A stretch of DNA of 50,489 nucleotides from Oscillospiraceae bacterium (GCA_017935145.1 JAGBIE010000021.1:1-50489); one strand, 5' to 3'. Shown: positions 29,426 through 38,679, numbered from the stretch's first letter. The notes: a model not told the origin generated them from the letters alone. Made by a program: numbers and translations.

Positions 29426-29976
29426 TGCACAAAACCGATATGCGACAGGATATTGAATCCATCCTGCTCTCTGCCGAAGAACTAAAGGCAGGCATTGAAA
29501 AGTTGGGGAAAACCCTCACGGAAGATTACCGCGGGAAAGAACCCGTGGTGGTTGGCATTTTGCGTGGCGTAGTGCCCTTTTACGCCACTTTGACCCAAAA
29601 CATGGATGTTCCCATGGTGCAGGATTTTATGAGCATTTCCTCCTACCACGGCACCCAGACCACGGGGGAAATCCGCTTTAAAAAGGATTTGGATGTTTCC
29701 ATTCAGGGTCGCCATGTGCTGATTTTGGAGGATATTGTGGACTCTGGTTTGACTCTCAAAAAGGTAGTAGAAGAGCTGAAAATCCGCAATCCCGCTTCTA
29801 TTAAGGTTTGCACTCTGTTGGACAAACCCTCTGGCCGTAAGGTAGAATTTCAGCCCGATTACTGCTGTTTCACCATTCCCGATGGTTTTGTGGTGGGCTT
29901 TGGTCTGGATTACAATGACCATTACCGCAACCTGCCCTATGTGGGTATTCTCAAAAAGGAAGTTTATTCCGACTAA
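29422..29976 (+). CDS. hpt: Hypoxanthine phosphoribosyltransferase
   Basis: This 184-residue enzyme salvages hypoxanthine and guanine to IMP and GMP. VVGILRGVVPFYATL, SSYHGTQTTGEIRF and the PRPP motif ILEDIVDSGLTL are all present, with KPSGRKVEFQPDYCCFTIPDGFVVGFGLDY at the end. The ATG at 29422 overlaps the tilS stop (ATGA) and is followed by a second ATG. It ends the operon, which closes with a terminator. Confidence 0.94.
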   Translation: MMHKTDMRQDIESILLSAEELKAGIEKLGKTLTEDYRGKEPVVVGILRGVVPFYATLTQNMDVPMVQDFMSISSYHGTQTTGEIRFKKDLDVSIQGRHVLILEDIVDSGLTLKKVVEELKIRNPASIKVCTLLDKPSGRKVEFQPDYCCFTIPDGFVVGFGLDYNDHYRNLPYVGILKKEVYSD

Positions 29977-29981
29977 GATGC

Positions 29982-30017
29982 AAAAAAGAGAACCGCATGA
30001 GCGGTTCTCTTTTTTTA
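29982..30017 (+). terminator. Bidirectional terminator between hpt and the phosphohexomutase
   Basis: AGAGAACCGC and GCGGTTCTCT pair around ATGA, with A6 on the left and T7 on the right. It serves hpt on the plus strand, and its left part follows the stop codon of the convergent phosphohexomutase gene. Confidence 0.9.
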
Positions 30018-31724
30018 TGCTTCATTGAGGAAGGCGGTCATGCCTTCTTGGAGGAGGGCTGCCTTTTCATAGGCTTGTGCCTTGCTCTCTCCGCTGACGG
30101 CGGTGTAGTACACCTTCATTTTAGGCTCTGTGCCAGAGGGGCGAACAATAATTCTGCCACCTTCTGCCAGTTCCAGACGAATCATATTTTCGCGGGGGAA
30201 GTCCAGTTGCACCGTAGACCCATCTTCCAGCAAGGTGCGGATGCCAGTGGTGAAATCCGTCACAGCCAGCACGGGGATACCTGCCACAGAGGTGGGAGGT
30301 GCAGTTTTCAGCTGAGAAAGTTTCCCTTGGCACTGGGCTTTTACCTCAGGGGTGGTAAAGACAATGTTCTGCAAGGTTGCAGCCATGAAACCATAGGCGG
30401 TGTAAAGGTCATCCATCACCTGCAGAAGAGTCTTGCCTTGCTGTTTGTAGTAGGCTGCCATTTCCGCAATGAGCATGGCGGTGGAGACGGCGTCCTTATC
30501 ACGGCAGTAAGTACCCTTGAGATAGCCACAGCTTTCCTCAAAGCCAAGGATGAAATCTTCGGGGCGGTTTTCCCCTTCCAGTTCCAAAATGGCTGCGCCG
30601 ATATACTTGAAACCCGTGGGAGTGATGCGCATATGGCAGCCGTAGAATTCGGCAATCCGTGCCGCCATGGGAGAGGAGACGATGCTCATAACTGCCATGG
30701 GGGCGGTGGGCATTTTGCCCTCCCGCTGATAAGCGCCCAAGACATAATCCAGAAGCAGGCAACCCATTTCGTTACCGCTGAGTTTCTGGTAGCCCTCTTC
30801 CGTCTTCACAGCGCAGGCGATGCGGTCGGAATCGGGGTCGGTAGCAAGAATGATATCATGCTCCACTGTATCGGCAAGGCGGAAACTTTCCGCAAATGCG
30901 CCATCATTTTCGGGGTTGGGGTTGGGGCAGGTTGCAAAATCGCCAGAGGGCATTTTCTGACTCTCGGGGATATAAACCTTAGCGCCCAAACGGCGGAGAA
31001 TTTCTGCCACAGGCTCGCCACCTGCACCGCAGAGGGGAGAATAGACCACGCCAAGACCCATTTCCCGCACCAAGTTGGGACGGATGGATTCTTTTTGAAT
31101 GCGGGCGTAGTAGGCTTCCCACACATCTGCCCCAATGTACTCAATCTGTCCCTTTTGAAGAAGAGTGTCAAAACTTTCTTTCTCCGGCAGGAACATGGGA
31201 GTCTTTTCAATTTCTGCACTGACCAAGGCGGCAGGCTCTTCCGTCATTTGGCAACCATCAGGGCCGTAGCACTTGAGACCGTTATATTCCTTGGTATTGT
31301 GGCTGGCGGAGATGACCATGCCCGCACCACAACCCAAGTGGCGCACCGCAAAGGAGAGCATGGGAGTGGGGGCAAGGCGGTCATAGAGATAGACCTTAAC
31401 GCCCTCAGCAGCCAGCGCGGCGGCGCAGATTTTTGCAAACTCTTGAGAGTTGTGACGGCAATCGTAGCCGATGGCGCAGGATTTTTCCACATCGTTTGCC
31501 ATCATATAGGCGGCAAGACCACGGGCCACACGGCGCACAGTGTATTCGTTGAGCAGGCTTGCACCAGCACCCATAACAGAGCGGATGCCCGCTGTGCCAA
31601 AGGCCTGCACCGTGCCAAAACGGCGGAGGATTTCCTGTTCGTTGCCCTCTACGGCTTTCAGTTCTTCCAAAATGTCGCCTGTGGCATTTTCCAGCCACAG
31701 AGTGTAAAGTTCGTTAGCAGTCAT
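30015..31724 (-). CDS. Phosphoglucomutase/phosphomannomutase family protein
   Basis: This 569-residue alpha-D-phosphohexomutase has the phosphoserine loop SASHNTKEYNG, the metal-binding loop ATDPDSDRIA, the sugar-specificity region FGFEESCGYL-like (LGFEESCGYLKG) and the C-terminal phosphate loop RPSGTEPKMK. It should convert glucose 1-phosphate to glucose 6-phosphate, the last step of galactose use, and fits 6 bp behind galT. The length matches the Gram-positive PgcA-type group. Confidence 0.93.
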   Translation of the reverse strand: MTANELYTLWLENATGDILEELKAVEGNEQEILRRFGTVQAFGTAGIRSVMGAGASLLNEYTVRRVARGLAAYMMANDVEKSCAIGYDCRHNSQEFAKICAAALAAEGVKVYLYDRLAPTPMLSFAVRHLGCGAGMVISASHNTKEYNGLKCYGPDGCQMTEEPAALVSAEIEKTPMFLPEKESFDTLLQKGQIEYIGADVWEAYYARIQKESIRPNLVREMGLGVVYSPLCGAGGEPVAEILRRLGAKVYIPESQKMPSGDFATCPNPNPENDGAFAESFRLADTVEHDIILATDPDSDRIACAVKTEEGYQKLSGNEMGCLLLDYVLGAYQREGKMPTAPMAVMSIVSSPMAARIAEFYGCHMRITPTGFKYIGAAILELEGENRPEDFILGFEESCGYLKGTYCRDKDAVSTAMLIAEMAAYYKQQGKTLLQVMDDLYTAYGFMAATLQNIVFTTPEVKAQCQGKLSQLKTAPPTSVAGIPVLAVTDFTTGIRTLLEDGSTVQLDFPRENMIRLELAEGGRIIVRPSGTEPKMKVYYTAVSGESKAQAYEKAALLQEGMTAFLNEA

Positions 31725-31730
31725 GATGTT

Positions 31731-33218
31731 TTATCCTTTCACAGAGGCAGTGAATAGCAGGAAGGCAGCCTTGCCCTCTTCCGTGCGCTTGTACACGCCT
31801 GCGCATTCCAGCACCTTGCTGAACACATAGCCCACTTCTTCTTCCACCACAGCGGAGATGTTTTCCGCGGTGACTTCACGGCGGGAGAGAATTTCTTCCA
31901 TCCAAGTGGCATGTTTTTCCGTCAGTTCATTTTCCCGCAGGTTTTTCCCTGCCAAAACCAGTTCCTTGACGGCATCCAATTCCTTGGCCAAACGGGCGGG
32001 CAGAACTGCCAGACCCATGACCTCGATGAGGCCGATATTCTCTTTTTTAATGTGATGGTACTCCGCGTGGGGGTGATACACACCCAAGGGATGTTCTTCC
32101 GTGGTGATGTTGTTTCTCAGCACCAAGTCCAGTTGGAACTTGTCCCCACGCATGCGGGCAATGGGGGTGATGGTGTTGTGGTCTTCTCCATCGGTATGGG
32201 CGAAGATGAAAGCGCTTTCATCCGTATAACCACGCCATGCGGTGAGAATATCGTCCGCCAAGGAAACCAAGCGGTCGGGGTCACTGCCCTCCAAGCGGAT
32301 GACGCTCATGGGCCATGCTACGATGCCCGCAGAGATATCTTCATAACCGCGGAAGGTGAGTTTCTCTTCCACAGGGGCTTTCGCCATGGCAAAATCGTAG
32401 CCACCGCCTTGGAAATGCTCGTGGCTGAGGATACTGCCACCCACAATGGGTAAATCCGCATTGGAACCCACAAAGTAGTGAGGGAACTGACCCACAAAGT
32501 CCAACAGTTTACGGAAGGCGCTACGGTCAATTTTCATGGGGGTATGCTCCCCATTAAAGACAATACAGTGTTCATTATAGTATACGTAAGGAGAGTATTG
32601 CCAATACCACACACCGCCATCAATGGTGATGGGCAGAATGCGGTGGTTTTGCCGTGCAGGATGGTTCATGCGACCAGCATAACCCTCGTTCTCCGTGCAC
32701 AGTTGGCACTTGGGATAGCCCGTTTGGGGGGCGAGTTTTGCCGCCGCCACAGCGCGGGGGTCTTTTTCGGGCTTGGAGAGGTTGATGGTAATATCCATCT
32801 CGCCAAACTGGGAAGCGTACTTCCAACGGCGGTCTTTTTGGATGCGATAGCGACGGATATAATCCGTGGCTTGGCTGAAAGCATAGTAGTAGTCCGTGGC
32901 TTCTTTGGGGTCACGGGCATATTTTTCAGCAAAGGTTTTGCGCACCTCATGGGGGAAGGGGGTGATGGCGCCCATGAGTTTGGTATCGAACAAGTCTCTT
33001 GCGGTGATGTTATCATCCAAGATGCCTTTTTCTACAGCATAGTCCAAAAGACCACGGAGGATTTCTTCCAAATCGGTAAGGGGAGCATCGGCGGGCTCTT
33101 CATAACTATCCGCCTGCAACACTTCCAAAAGGCGGTTAATGGCGAAGACGGTATCACACTCTTCCAAAAGACCTTGCTCCACTGCGTAGGCAACCAAACT
33201 TTTTACATACAGTTCCAT
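31731..33218 (-). CDS. galT: UDP-glucose--hexose-1-phosphate uridylyltransferase, type 2
   Basis: This 495-residue protein belongs to the Firmicute-type GalT family, which is longer than and distinct from the E. coli type. The nucleotidylation motif is GSILSHEHFQGG, replacing HPHGQ of the other family. It transfers UMP from UDP-glucose to galactose 1-phosphate in the Leloir pathway. It sits between galK (24-bp gap) and the phosphohexomutase (6-bp gap). No galE lies in the window. Confidence 0.92.
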   Translation of the reverse strand: MELYVKSLVAYAVEQGLLEECDTVFAINRLLEVLQADSYEEPADAPLTDLEEILRGLLDYAVEKGILDDNITARDLFDTKLMGAITPFPHEVRKTFAEKYARDPKEATDYYYAFSQATDYIRRYRIQKDRRWKYASQFGEMDITINLSKPEKDPRAVAAAKLAPQTGYPKCQLCTENEGYAGRMNHPARQNHRILPITIDGGVWYWQYSPYVYYNEHCIVFNGEHTPMKIDRSAFRKLLDFVGQFPHYFVGSNADLPIVGGSILSHEHFQGGGYDFAMAKAPVEEKLTFRGYEDISAGIVAWPMSVIRLEGSDPDRLVSLADDILTAWRGYTDESAFIFAHTDGEDHNTITPIARMRGDKFQLDLVLRNNITTEEHPLGVYHPHAEYHHIKKENIGLIEVMGLAVLPARLAKELDAVKELVLAGKNLRENELTEKHATWMEEILSRREVTAENISAVVEEEVGYVFSKVLECAGVYKRTEEGKAAFLLFTASVKG

Positions 33219-33242
33219 CTTTCTTCTCCTTTCGAAAAATGT

Positions 33243-34469
33243 TTATAATTCCACGCCACCCATGGGACGGATGGAAAGCACATGGCAACTGCCAGCGCCC
33301 AAAACCCGCTCCATTTCCGTGCGGAAAGTCTCCAGCATATCGTTGGGAACGAAGGCTTGTACCGTACCGGCGAAGCCACCGCCGTGGACACGGAATGCGC
33401 CCTTGCCACCCAGCAGTTTTTCGCACAGTGCCAAGGCAACGCCCATTTCCTGATGGGCTTTATAGCCAGCGGGGATAACATTTTGCAGATACATCCAAGA
33501 GGAGCGACCCGATTCTTTCATGAGATTCAGGAAGGTGTCAAAATCGCCATCTTTCAGTGCCTGCACCTGCTTGGGCACGCGGGCATTATCCCCATAGAAA
33601 TGGATGGCACGAAGCACGGCTCTATCCCCTGCCAAAGCGCGGAGGGTGGGCAGTTCCCGATAGAAATCCTCTTCGGGAATATCCCGCAGGACTTCCTTGC
33701 CAAAGTGTTGGCTGATAACCTTCAGTTCCATGGGGATGGCGGCGTATTCATCGGTGAGATCCGCATGGTCAGCGCCACTATCGATAATGCAGAGGCTGTA
33801 GCCCGTTTTGGCAAAGTCAAAATCCACTTTTTCCACAATGGGATTTTTGGGGTCGTTAAAATCCATGGCCACCAAGTTACCCACAGAGGATGCCATTTGA
33901 TCCAAGAGGCCCGAGGGCTTGCCAAAATAGACATTTTCCGCATACTGGCCGATTTGGGCAATGCGGGTGGCGGAGGCCTTATTTTCGAAGAACAGGCCAT
34001 TGAGAATCACGCCCAAAAGCACCTCAAAGGCGGCGGAAGAGGAAAGTCCGCTACCGCGAAGCACATTGGAGGACACATAGGCATCAAAGCCACCCACGGG
34101 GCAACCCATATCCTGAAAAGCGGATGCTACACCACGAATCAGGGACATGGAGGAGTTCTTCTCCTCTTCATGGATGGAGAGGTCGTTTACATCCACCACG
34201 CAGAAGGAGTGACCTTCCGAATGGATGCGCATTTGACCCAAATCGTTTTCGCACACGGCTGCCACGGCTTCCAAGTTGATGGATGCCCCCAAGGCGCGCC
34301 CGTGCTGATGGTCTGTGTGGTTGCCACCGATTTCCGTGCGACCGGGGGCGGAGAACAGGGAAATTTCTTTCCCTGCGCCAAAGACTTTCTCAAAGCCGTC
34401 TACTACGGCAAGATGACGGGGGTCGGTCAGTAAGGTTTTCCACTGAGAAGCCAAGTATTTTTTCGCCAT
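33243..34469 (-). CDS. galK: Galactokinase
   Basis: This 408-residue GHMP kinase phosphorylates galactose at C1. The galactokinase signature is SAPGRTEIGGNHTDHQHG, the ATP motif is VLRGSGLSSSAAFEV, and the third motif is GAFRVHGGGFAGTVQAF. The ATG is behind GGAGGATAT. It begins the galK-galT-phosphohexomutase group; no clear separate promoter is seen between it and the terminator after pgi. Confidence 0.94.
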   Translation of the reverse strand: MAKKYLASQWKTLLTDPRHLAVVDGFEKVFGAGKEISLFSAPGRTEIGGNHTDHQHGRALGASINLEAVAAVCENDLGQMRIHSEGHSFCVVDVNDLSIHEEEKNSSMSLIRGVASAFQDMGCPVGGFDAYVSSNVLRGSGLSSSAAFEVLLGVILNGLFFENKASATRIAQIGQYAENVYFGKPSGLLDQMASSVGNLVAMDFNDPKNPIVEKVDFDFAKTGYSLCIIDSGADHADLTDEYAAIPMELKVISQHFGKEVLRDIPEEDFYRELPTLRALAGDRAVLRAIHFYGDNARVPKQVQALKDGDFDTFLNLMKESGRSSWMYLQNVIPAGYKAHQEMGVALALCEKLLGGKGAFRVHGGGFAGTVQAFVPNDMLETFRTEMERVLGAGSCHVLSIRPMGGVEL

Positions 34470-34491
34470 GGATATATCCTCCGTTTCCTCA

Positions 34492-34523
34492 AAATACGCA
34501 GTTCCCTGGGGAACTGCGTATTC
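34492..34523 (-). terminator. Terminator between pgi and galK
   Basis: AATACGCAGTTCCC (34493-34506) and GGGAACTGCGTATT (34509-34522) make a 14-bp stem with a 2-nt gap. The T-run on the minus strand is short (TTTT), so some read-through into galK is possible. Confidence 0.75.
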
Positions 34524-34535
34524 TTGTTGTGGGTA

Positions 34536-35831
34536 TTAATAGCCGGGTTTGCCCAGCAGTTTGAACATGTTTTTCTTATAAGCTTCCACGCCGGGCTGGT
34601 TGAAGGGGTTCACGCCCAGCATAGCGCCGGAGATGGCACAGGCATGCTCAAAGAAGTACACCAGTTCGCCAAGATGATACTCGTCCATCTTGCCCACTTC
34701 GATAACCATGCAGGGTACGCCACCATCTTTGTGTGCCATGATGGTAGCTTCCATGGCAGTGCGGTTAATTTCGCTCATGGTCTTGCCTGCCAAGTAGTTG
34801 AGGCCGTCAAAGTTAGCCTCTTCTGCCTTGACGGTCACATCTTCACGAGCGCCACCGAAAGCCAGAACAGTTTCAAAGAGGGTGCGTTCGCCATCCTGAA
34901 TATACTGACCCATGGAGTGCAGGTCGGTGGAGAAAATGACAGATGCGGGGAAAATGCCCTTGCCGTCCTTGCCTTCACTTTCGCCATAGAGCTGTTTGAG
35001 CCACTCGTTAAACATGGTGAAAGCGGGGTCATAGCAGGTGTAAAGTTCCGTCTTTTTGCCCATGCGGTAGAGCACATTGCGGATCACGGCATAGAGGTTG
35101 CAGGGGTTCATTTCATCGTTATCGAAAGCCTTTTGACCAGCCTGAGCGCCAGCCATAAGGGCATCAATATCAAAACCAGCGGCTGCGATGGGTAATAGAC
35201 CCACAGCCGTGAGCACGGAGTAACGGCCACCTACATCATCGGGCACAACAAAAGTCTCGTAGCCTTCCAAGGTGGAAAGTTCTTTCAGCGTGCCACGGGC
35301 CTTATCGGTGGTGGCATAGATGCGCTTGGAAGCCTCTTCCTTGCCATAGCGGTTTTCCATGTATTCCTTAAACACACGGAAGGCGATGGCGGGCTCGGTG
35401 GTAGTGCCGGACTTGGAGATGATGTTCACGGAAACATCCTTACCCTCGCAGAGTTTGAGGACTTTGCTCAGTTCTTCGGGGCAGATGGAGTTGCCCACAA
35501 AGTAGACCTGCAAATCGGCAAAGTTATTGTAATACTGGCTACCCAAGAATTCAATGGCAGCGCGAGCGCCCAAGTAGCTACCGCCGATGCCGATGACCAC
35601 CAGCACTTGGCTGTTGGCACGGATTTTGCCTGCGGCTGCCTTGATGCGGGCAAACTCTTCCTTGTCATAATCGGTGGGCAGAGTGCGCCAGCCGATGAAA
35701 TCGTTGCCTTGGCAGGTGCCAGCGTCAAATTCGTGGCAGGCTTTTTCCATTTCTGCCTTGAGGGCGGAAATTTGCTCCTGAGAGACAAAGCCTGTGAGAT
35801 GTTTGGTTTCCAGCTGAATAGACATGTTCAT
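34536..35831 (-). CDS. pgi: Glucose-6-phosphate isomerase
   Basis: This 431-residue enzyme interconverts glucose 6-phosphate and fructose 6-phosphate. It is the short Gram-positive form. Active-site parts are [22 protein letters not shown] (about 139-147), [11 protein letters not shown] (about 198-208), [10 protein letters not shown] and the catalytic-lysine region [12 protein letters not shown]. It lies 22 bp behind the hexokinase, so the two first steps of glucose use are co-transcribed. A divergent relative is encoded at 39229-40509. Confidence 0.95.
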   Translation of the reverse strand: MNMSIQLETKHLTGFVSQEQISALKAEMEKACHEFDAGTCQGNDFIGWRTLPTDYDKEEFARIKAAAGKIRANSQVLVVIGIGGSYLGARAAIEFLGSQYYNNFADLQVYFVGNSICPEELSKVLKLCEGKDVSVNIISKSGTTTEPAIAFRVFKEYMENRYGKEEASKRIYATTDKARGTLKELSTLEGYETFVVPDDVGGRYSVLTAVGLLPIAAAGFDIDALMAGAQAGQKAFDNDEMNPCNLYAVIRNVLYRMGKKTELYTCYDPAFTMFNEWLKQLYGESEGKDGKGIFPASVIFSTDLHSMGQYIQDGERTLFETVLAFGGAREDVTVKAEEANFDGLNYLAGKTMSEINRTAMEATIMAHKDGGVPCMVIEVGKMDEYHLGELVYFFEHACAISGAMLGVNPFNQPGVEAYKKNMFKLLGKPGY

Positions 35832-35853
35832 TACTCCTTAGATATGTAGAATT

Positions 35854-37086
35854 TTATTGAGCAGAAAGGGCAGCGAGCGCCGCGCCTTTCAAAGTAGCAT
35901 GTTCGGTGGTCACAATGCGGAACGAGAGACCAAATGTTTCCCCCGCAGTCGAAAGTTCCTCTTGAAGCAGTTTCTGCAGTAAGGGGGATTTTCCGTAGGT
36001 AGAACCCTCCATGACGATGTTAAGAGGGCGACCCTTCGATGCGCCTGTCTGCAATGCAACGGCAGAAAGGACAATGGTCATCATCCGCGCCGTGCGACCG
36101 TAAAGGGCAGAGATGATTTCCTTAGCAAAAGCGGTATCTTCCCCGCGGGCAAAAGACAAATCCTGCCATACTGCCATGGGGATTTCTCCCGCAAAAGCGG
36201 AAAGGTCACCCGAGAACAGCCCCTCTTCTTTTGCCCGAGCGAGGGCAAGATAGAGGAGTTTTCCCAAGTAGACACCCGAGACCAGTTTTTCCGCCATGTG
36301 GTCACGGGGTTTTTCCGATGTTTTGTCCAAAATTTCATCCAAATCTCCACGGGGGAAGCCCTCATACATGCCCGATTCCATGTTGACAATCATAGTATCG
36401 TGAGCGTAGGCAGTGCCCGTGTATTTTTCGATGTTTTTGGTCTTTTCGCCATAACAGCAGTTGGTGCCAGTGCCTAAAATAAAGCCACAGTAGGGCTCAT
36501 CTGCGGAAAAACCATCTGCCATGCCACCTAACATGGCGGCGGCGGTATCGTTTAAGTGGAGGCAAAGGCGATTTTCATCCCCAAGGGCGCTTTTTAGTTC
36601 CTTGCAAATGAATTTTCCCTCCGCACCTCTCACGCGCACTTCTTTGCAGAAGGAGAGGAGTTTGCCGTCTCCATCTTCACAGCACTGGGCAGCAAAGGAG
36701 AAGCAAAAACCGATGGGGCGACTTTCTTGCAGGTGGGGTTTTGTCACCTGCGCGATGGCGGAGAAAAATTCCCCCACGGAAAGTTCTTCTTTAGTGCCGG
36801 GAAGCGCCCGCTTTTCTGCCGTAATATCCGTCACGCGACCATCCACAAAGGTCACTGTGCCACTGCGGAGATTGGTACCACCAGCATCCAGCACCGCGGA
36901 AGTGCCACTGAGATGGGCTTTCGGCTTGGCGGAAAGGAAGGTGGGGAGCATGTATAGGCTACTGCCATCCCCGCGAAGTCCCCGTTGCATTTCATCCAAA
37001 AAACGCTGGGTCTCCTCACGGAGAGAAAGCCCGTCTTTGCCCAAATGATGAGAGACGATAAACCCCTCTGCAACTTGCGTTTGCAC
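35854..37086 (-). CDS. Eukaryotic-type hexokinase
   Basis: This 410-residue protein is a hexokinase-family (not ROK or glucokinase-GlcK) sugar kinase. MLPTFLS, LDAGGTNLRSG (66-76), the FSF...Q...GKLLSFCK segment (129-148), catalytic LNDT (Asp180), ILGTGTNCCY (203-212), NMESGMYE (235-242) and EKLVSGVYLGKLL match the ordered motifs of yeast and animal hexokinases. It should phosphorylate glucose with ATP. The start is GTG behind AAGGGGAG. It forms an operon with pgi. Such hexokinases are known in some bacteria but are far less common than ROK kinases. The exact sugar is inferred. Confidence 0.85.
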   Translation of the reverse strand: MQTQVAEGFIVSHHLGKDGLSLREETQRFLDEMQRGLRGDGSSLYMLPTFLSAKPKAHLSGTSAVLDAGGTNLRSGTVTFVDGRVTDITAEKRALPGTKEELSVGEFFSAIAQVTKPHLQESRPIGFCFSFAAQCCEDGDGKLLSFCKEVRVRGAEGKFICKELKSALGDENRLCLHLNDTAAAMLGGMADGFSADEPYCGFILGTGTNCCYGEKTKNIEKYTGTAYAHDTMIVNMESGMYEGFPRGDLDEILDKTSEKPRDHMAEKLVSGVYLGKLLYLALARAKEEGLFSGDLSAFAGEIPMAVWQDLSFARGEDTAFAKEIISALYGRTARMMTIVLSAVALQTGASKGRPLNIVMEGSTYGKSPLLQKLLQEELSTAGETFGLSFRIVTTEHATLKGAALAALSAQ

Positions 37087-37116
37087 GGTCTTCTCCCCTT
37101 TCCAAAACTTAGAAAC

Positions 37117-37145
37117 ATTATATCATTTTTCCCCCATAGGGTCAA
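37117..37145 (-). promoter_or_regulatory. Promoter of the hexokinase-pgi operon
   Basis: Minus strand: TTGACC (37145-37140), a 17-bp spacer, and TATAAT (37122-37117), about 31 bp upstream of the GTG start. Confidence 0.8.
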
Positions 37146-37228
37146 GGTTTTCCCGCCGTTTGCCCGCAAAATCCCGTTTTTCCACCTTTTACCGAAAGTT
37201 TACAGTTTTTTCATCTTCCATGTGTGAA

Positions 37229-37257
37229 TTGTTCATAATTTTTTAGTAGACTATAAG
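37229..37257 (+). promoter_or_regulatory. Promoter upstream of the Smr gene
   Basis: TTGTTC (37229-37234), a 17-bp spacer, and TATAAG (37252-37257). The gene starts 170 bp further on, and a strong terminator lies between. Confidence 0.55.
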
Positions 37258-37263
37258 TGAAAG

Positions 37264-37366
37264 AACGGGACAAGCGCCCCAATCTTTCACCTCTCTCTTT
37301 CTCTCTTTTCTCTTCCAAACGGAAGGCGGCCGATGGAATCGTTCCATCGGCCGTTTTCCTTTTTTA
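37264..37366 (+). ncRNA. Candidate small RNA or attenuated leader of about 100 nt
   Basis: From the predicted start near 37264 the transcript would hold a short GGG/CCC hairpin (37268-37280). A pyrimidine-rich, unstructured stretch of about 35 nt follows (37282-37316). It ends in an 18-bp terminator hairpin. No ribosome site plus start codon is seen inside it. It matches no RNA family I recognise. It could be an independent sRNA or a leader that limits Smr expression. Confidence 0.35.
37321..37366 (+). terminator. Strong terminator upstream of the Smr gene
   Basis: CGGCCGATGGAA (37327-37338) and TTCCATCGGCCG (37342-37353) pair perfectly around TCG. Six more pairs, two of them G.U, extend the stem to 18 bp. 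It is followed by T6 and another T4. On the minus strand no T-run follows, so it acts on plus-strand transcripts. Confidence 0.85.
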
Positions 37367-37427
37367 CCTTTTGGGATTGCAAGAACAGAAAAAATCCTCT
37401 AAAATAGAGAAAATGGGAGGTGCAGAT

Positions 37428-37673
37428 GTGGAACAGGGAATTAAAATACTGGATTTGCACGGCTGCACCGTGTATCAGGCGCAAATCGCCTTGGATGCAG
37501 CGCTGAAGAAAAGCCGTGGGGTCTACCGCATTCGGGTGGTTCATGGCTACCATGGTGGCACTGCCATCCGTGATTTGGTACGCAAGGAATATGCCAAGCG
37601 TCAGGGCGTAATACGGATAGAATCGGGGCTTAACCAAGGGGAGACGGATTTAGTCCTCAAAGAGTGGTATTAA
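37428..37673 (+). CDS. Small Smr-domain protein
   Basis: This 81-residue protein is little more than one Smr (small MutS-related) domain: LDLHGCTVYQAQIALDAAL, then RVVHGYHGGTAIRDLV and the C-terminal strand. The LDLHG and HGxHGG-like motifs are those of nucleases and ribosome-collision factors of this family, but no partner domain is present. The reading frame extends upstream to 37257, yet GGGAGGTG at 37415-37422 is spaced for the GTG at 37428, which I take as the start; the ATG at 37413 is consumed by that site. Its end overlaps the convergent Dabb gene by 4 bp. Confidence 0.75.
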   Translation: MEQGIKILDLHGCTVYQAQIALDAALKKSRGVYRIRVVHGYHGGTAIRDLVRKEYAKRQGVIRIESGLNQGETDLVLKEWY

Positions 37674-37954
37674 ACCTCGTAATCCACCGCCACACGGGAG
37701 ACGCGAATCTCTTTGCACAATGCTGCCACTGCCTGATGGCGAGGGTCTACCGCATAGCGGTGCAGAGCGTCAAAATCCGCAAAATCTGCAATGAGGCAGG
37801 CATCGTAATTTTCCTCAGCACCACTGTTTCTGCCCACTTCCATGTTCATGATTTCGGGAATCACACCATAGAGGGAGAGCAGTCCGTGGAGAAATTCTGC
37901 CTGTTGGGCTTCTGTGTTTTCTTTGAATTTCCATAAAATCACGTGTCGAATCAT
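37670..37954 (-). CDS. Dabb-domain protein (stress-responsive alpha/beta-barrel)
   Basis: This 94-residue protein begins MIRHVILWKFKE, the hallmark of Dabb proteins, and ends with the conserved HPxHQ-like segment DPRHQAVAAL. The fold is a dimeric ferredoxin-like barrel. Functions vary and none can be assigned here. It is convergent with the Smr gene (stop codons overlap) and divergent from the pseudouridine synthase with only 40 bp between. Confidence 0.85.
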   Translation of the reverse strand: MIRHVILWKFKENTEAQQAEFLHGLLSLYGVIPEIMNMEVGRNSGAEENYDACLIADFADFDALHRYAVDPRHQAVAALCKEIRVSRVAVDYEV

Positions 37955-37994
37955 TTGTTTTTGCCGCCTTTCATTGGTTTTTTAGAAAAGAGGG

Positions 37995-38678
37995 ATGGTC
38001 TTGGAGGAACTGAATATTCTCTACAAAGATAGTAGCATTCTTGTGGCGGTGAAGCCTGTGGGCTATCTCTCCGAACCTGCCGAAGGGAAGAGTTTTCCCA
38101 ATCTTCTCAGTGAGCATCTGGTATCTTTGGGAGAATCGGGAGAACTTTTTACCGTGCATCGGCTGGATAAGGCTGTGGGTGGGCTTATGGTCTTTGCCCG
38201 AAACCACAAAGCGGCGTCCTTTCTTACCACCGCCGTGGCAAACCGAGAGATGGAAAAGGAATATTTTGCCGTAGTCCGTGGCGTTCCTCAGGAGGAAGCC
38301 ACTTTGGAAGACCTACTGTTCCGTGATGCTTCCAAAAACAAGACCTATGTAGTTTCCCGCTACCGCAAAGGCGTGCGGGATGCCAGTCTCAGCTATCGCC
38401 GTTTGGCGGTATGGCAAGAGGGAGAAAAGAGCCTTAGTTTGGTGCGTGTCCGTTTGCACACAGGGCGCACCCACCAAATCCGCGTGCAGTTTGCATCCCG
38501 CAAAATGCCCCTTGTGGGGGATATCCGCTATGGCAGTAAGGATGTAAATCGCTCCCCTGCCCTATTCTCCTGCCGACTTGCCTTTACCCATCCTGCCACA
38601 GGCAAGAAGATGGAGTTTTCCGCTTTGCCCCCGCAGGAATATCCGTGGGATGTATTTCGCGAGAGTCTTTTGGGATGA
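37995..38678 (+). CDS. RluA-family RNA pseudouridine synthase
   Basis: This 227-residue enzyme has the RluA signature HRLDKAVGGLMVFARN with the catalytic aspartate, and TGRTHQIRVQFAS near the end. It lacks an N-terminal S4 domain, so it is a minimal single-domain form like RluA, TruC or YlyB-short relatives. RNA target unknown. The start is uncertain. The ATG at 37995 touches the AGAGGG site, which is too close. The TTG at 38001 has better spacing and would remove two residues. Confidence 0.88.
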   Translation: MVLEELNILYKDSSILVAVKPVGYLSEPAEGKSFPNLLSEHLVSLGESGELFTVHRLDKAVGGLMVFARNHKAASFLTTAVANREMEKEYFAVVRGVPQEEATLEDLLFRDASKNKTYVVSRYRKGVRDASLSYRRLAVWQEGEKSLSLVRVRLHTGRTHQIRVQFASRKMPLVGDIRYGSKDVNRSPALFSCRLAFTHPATGKKMEFSALPPQEYPWDVFRESLLG

Positions 38679-38679
38679 A

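Noticed and set aside
37257..37427. N-terminal extension of the Smr protein
   Set aside because: The frame is open, but its first codon lies in the -10 box and it would be translated through the terminator hairpin; the GGGAGGTG site places the start at 37428.
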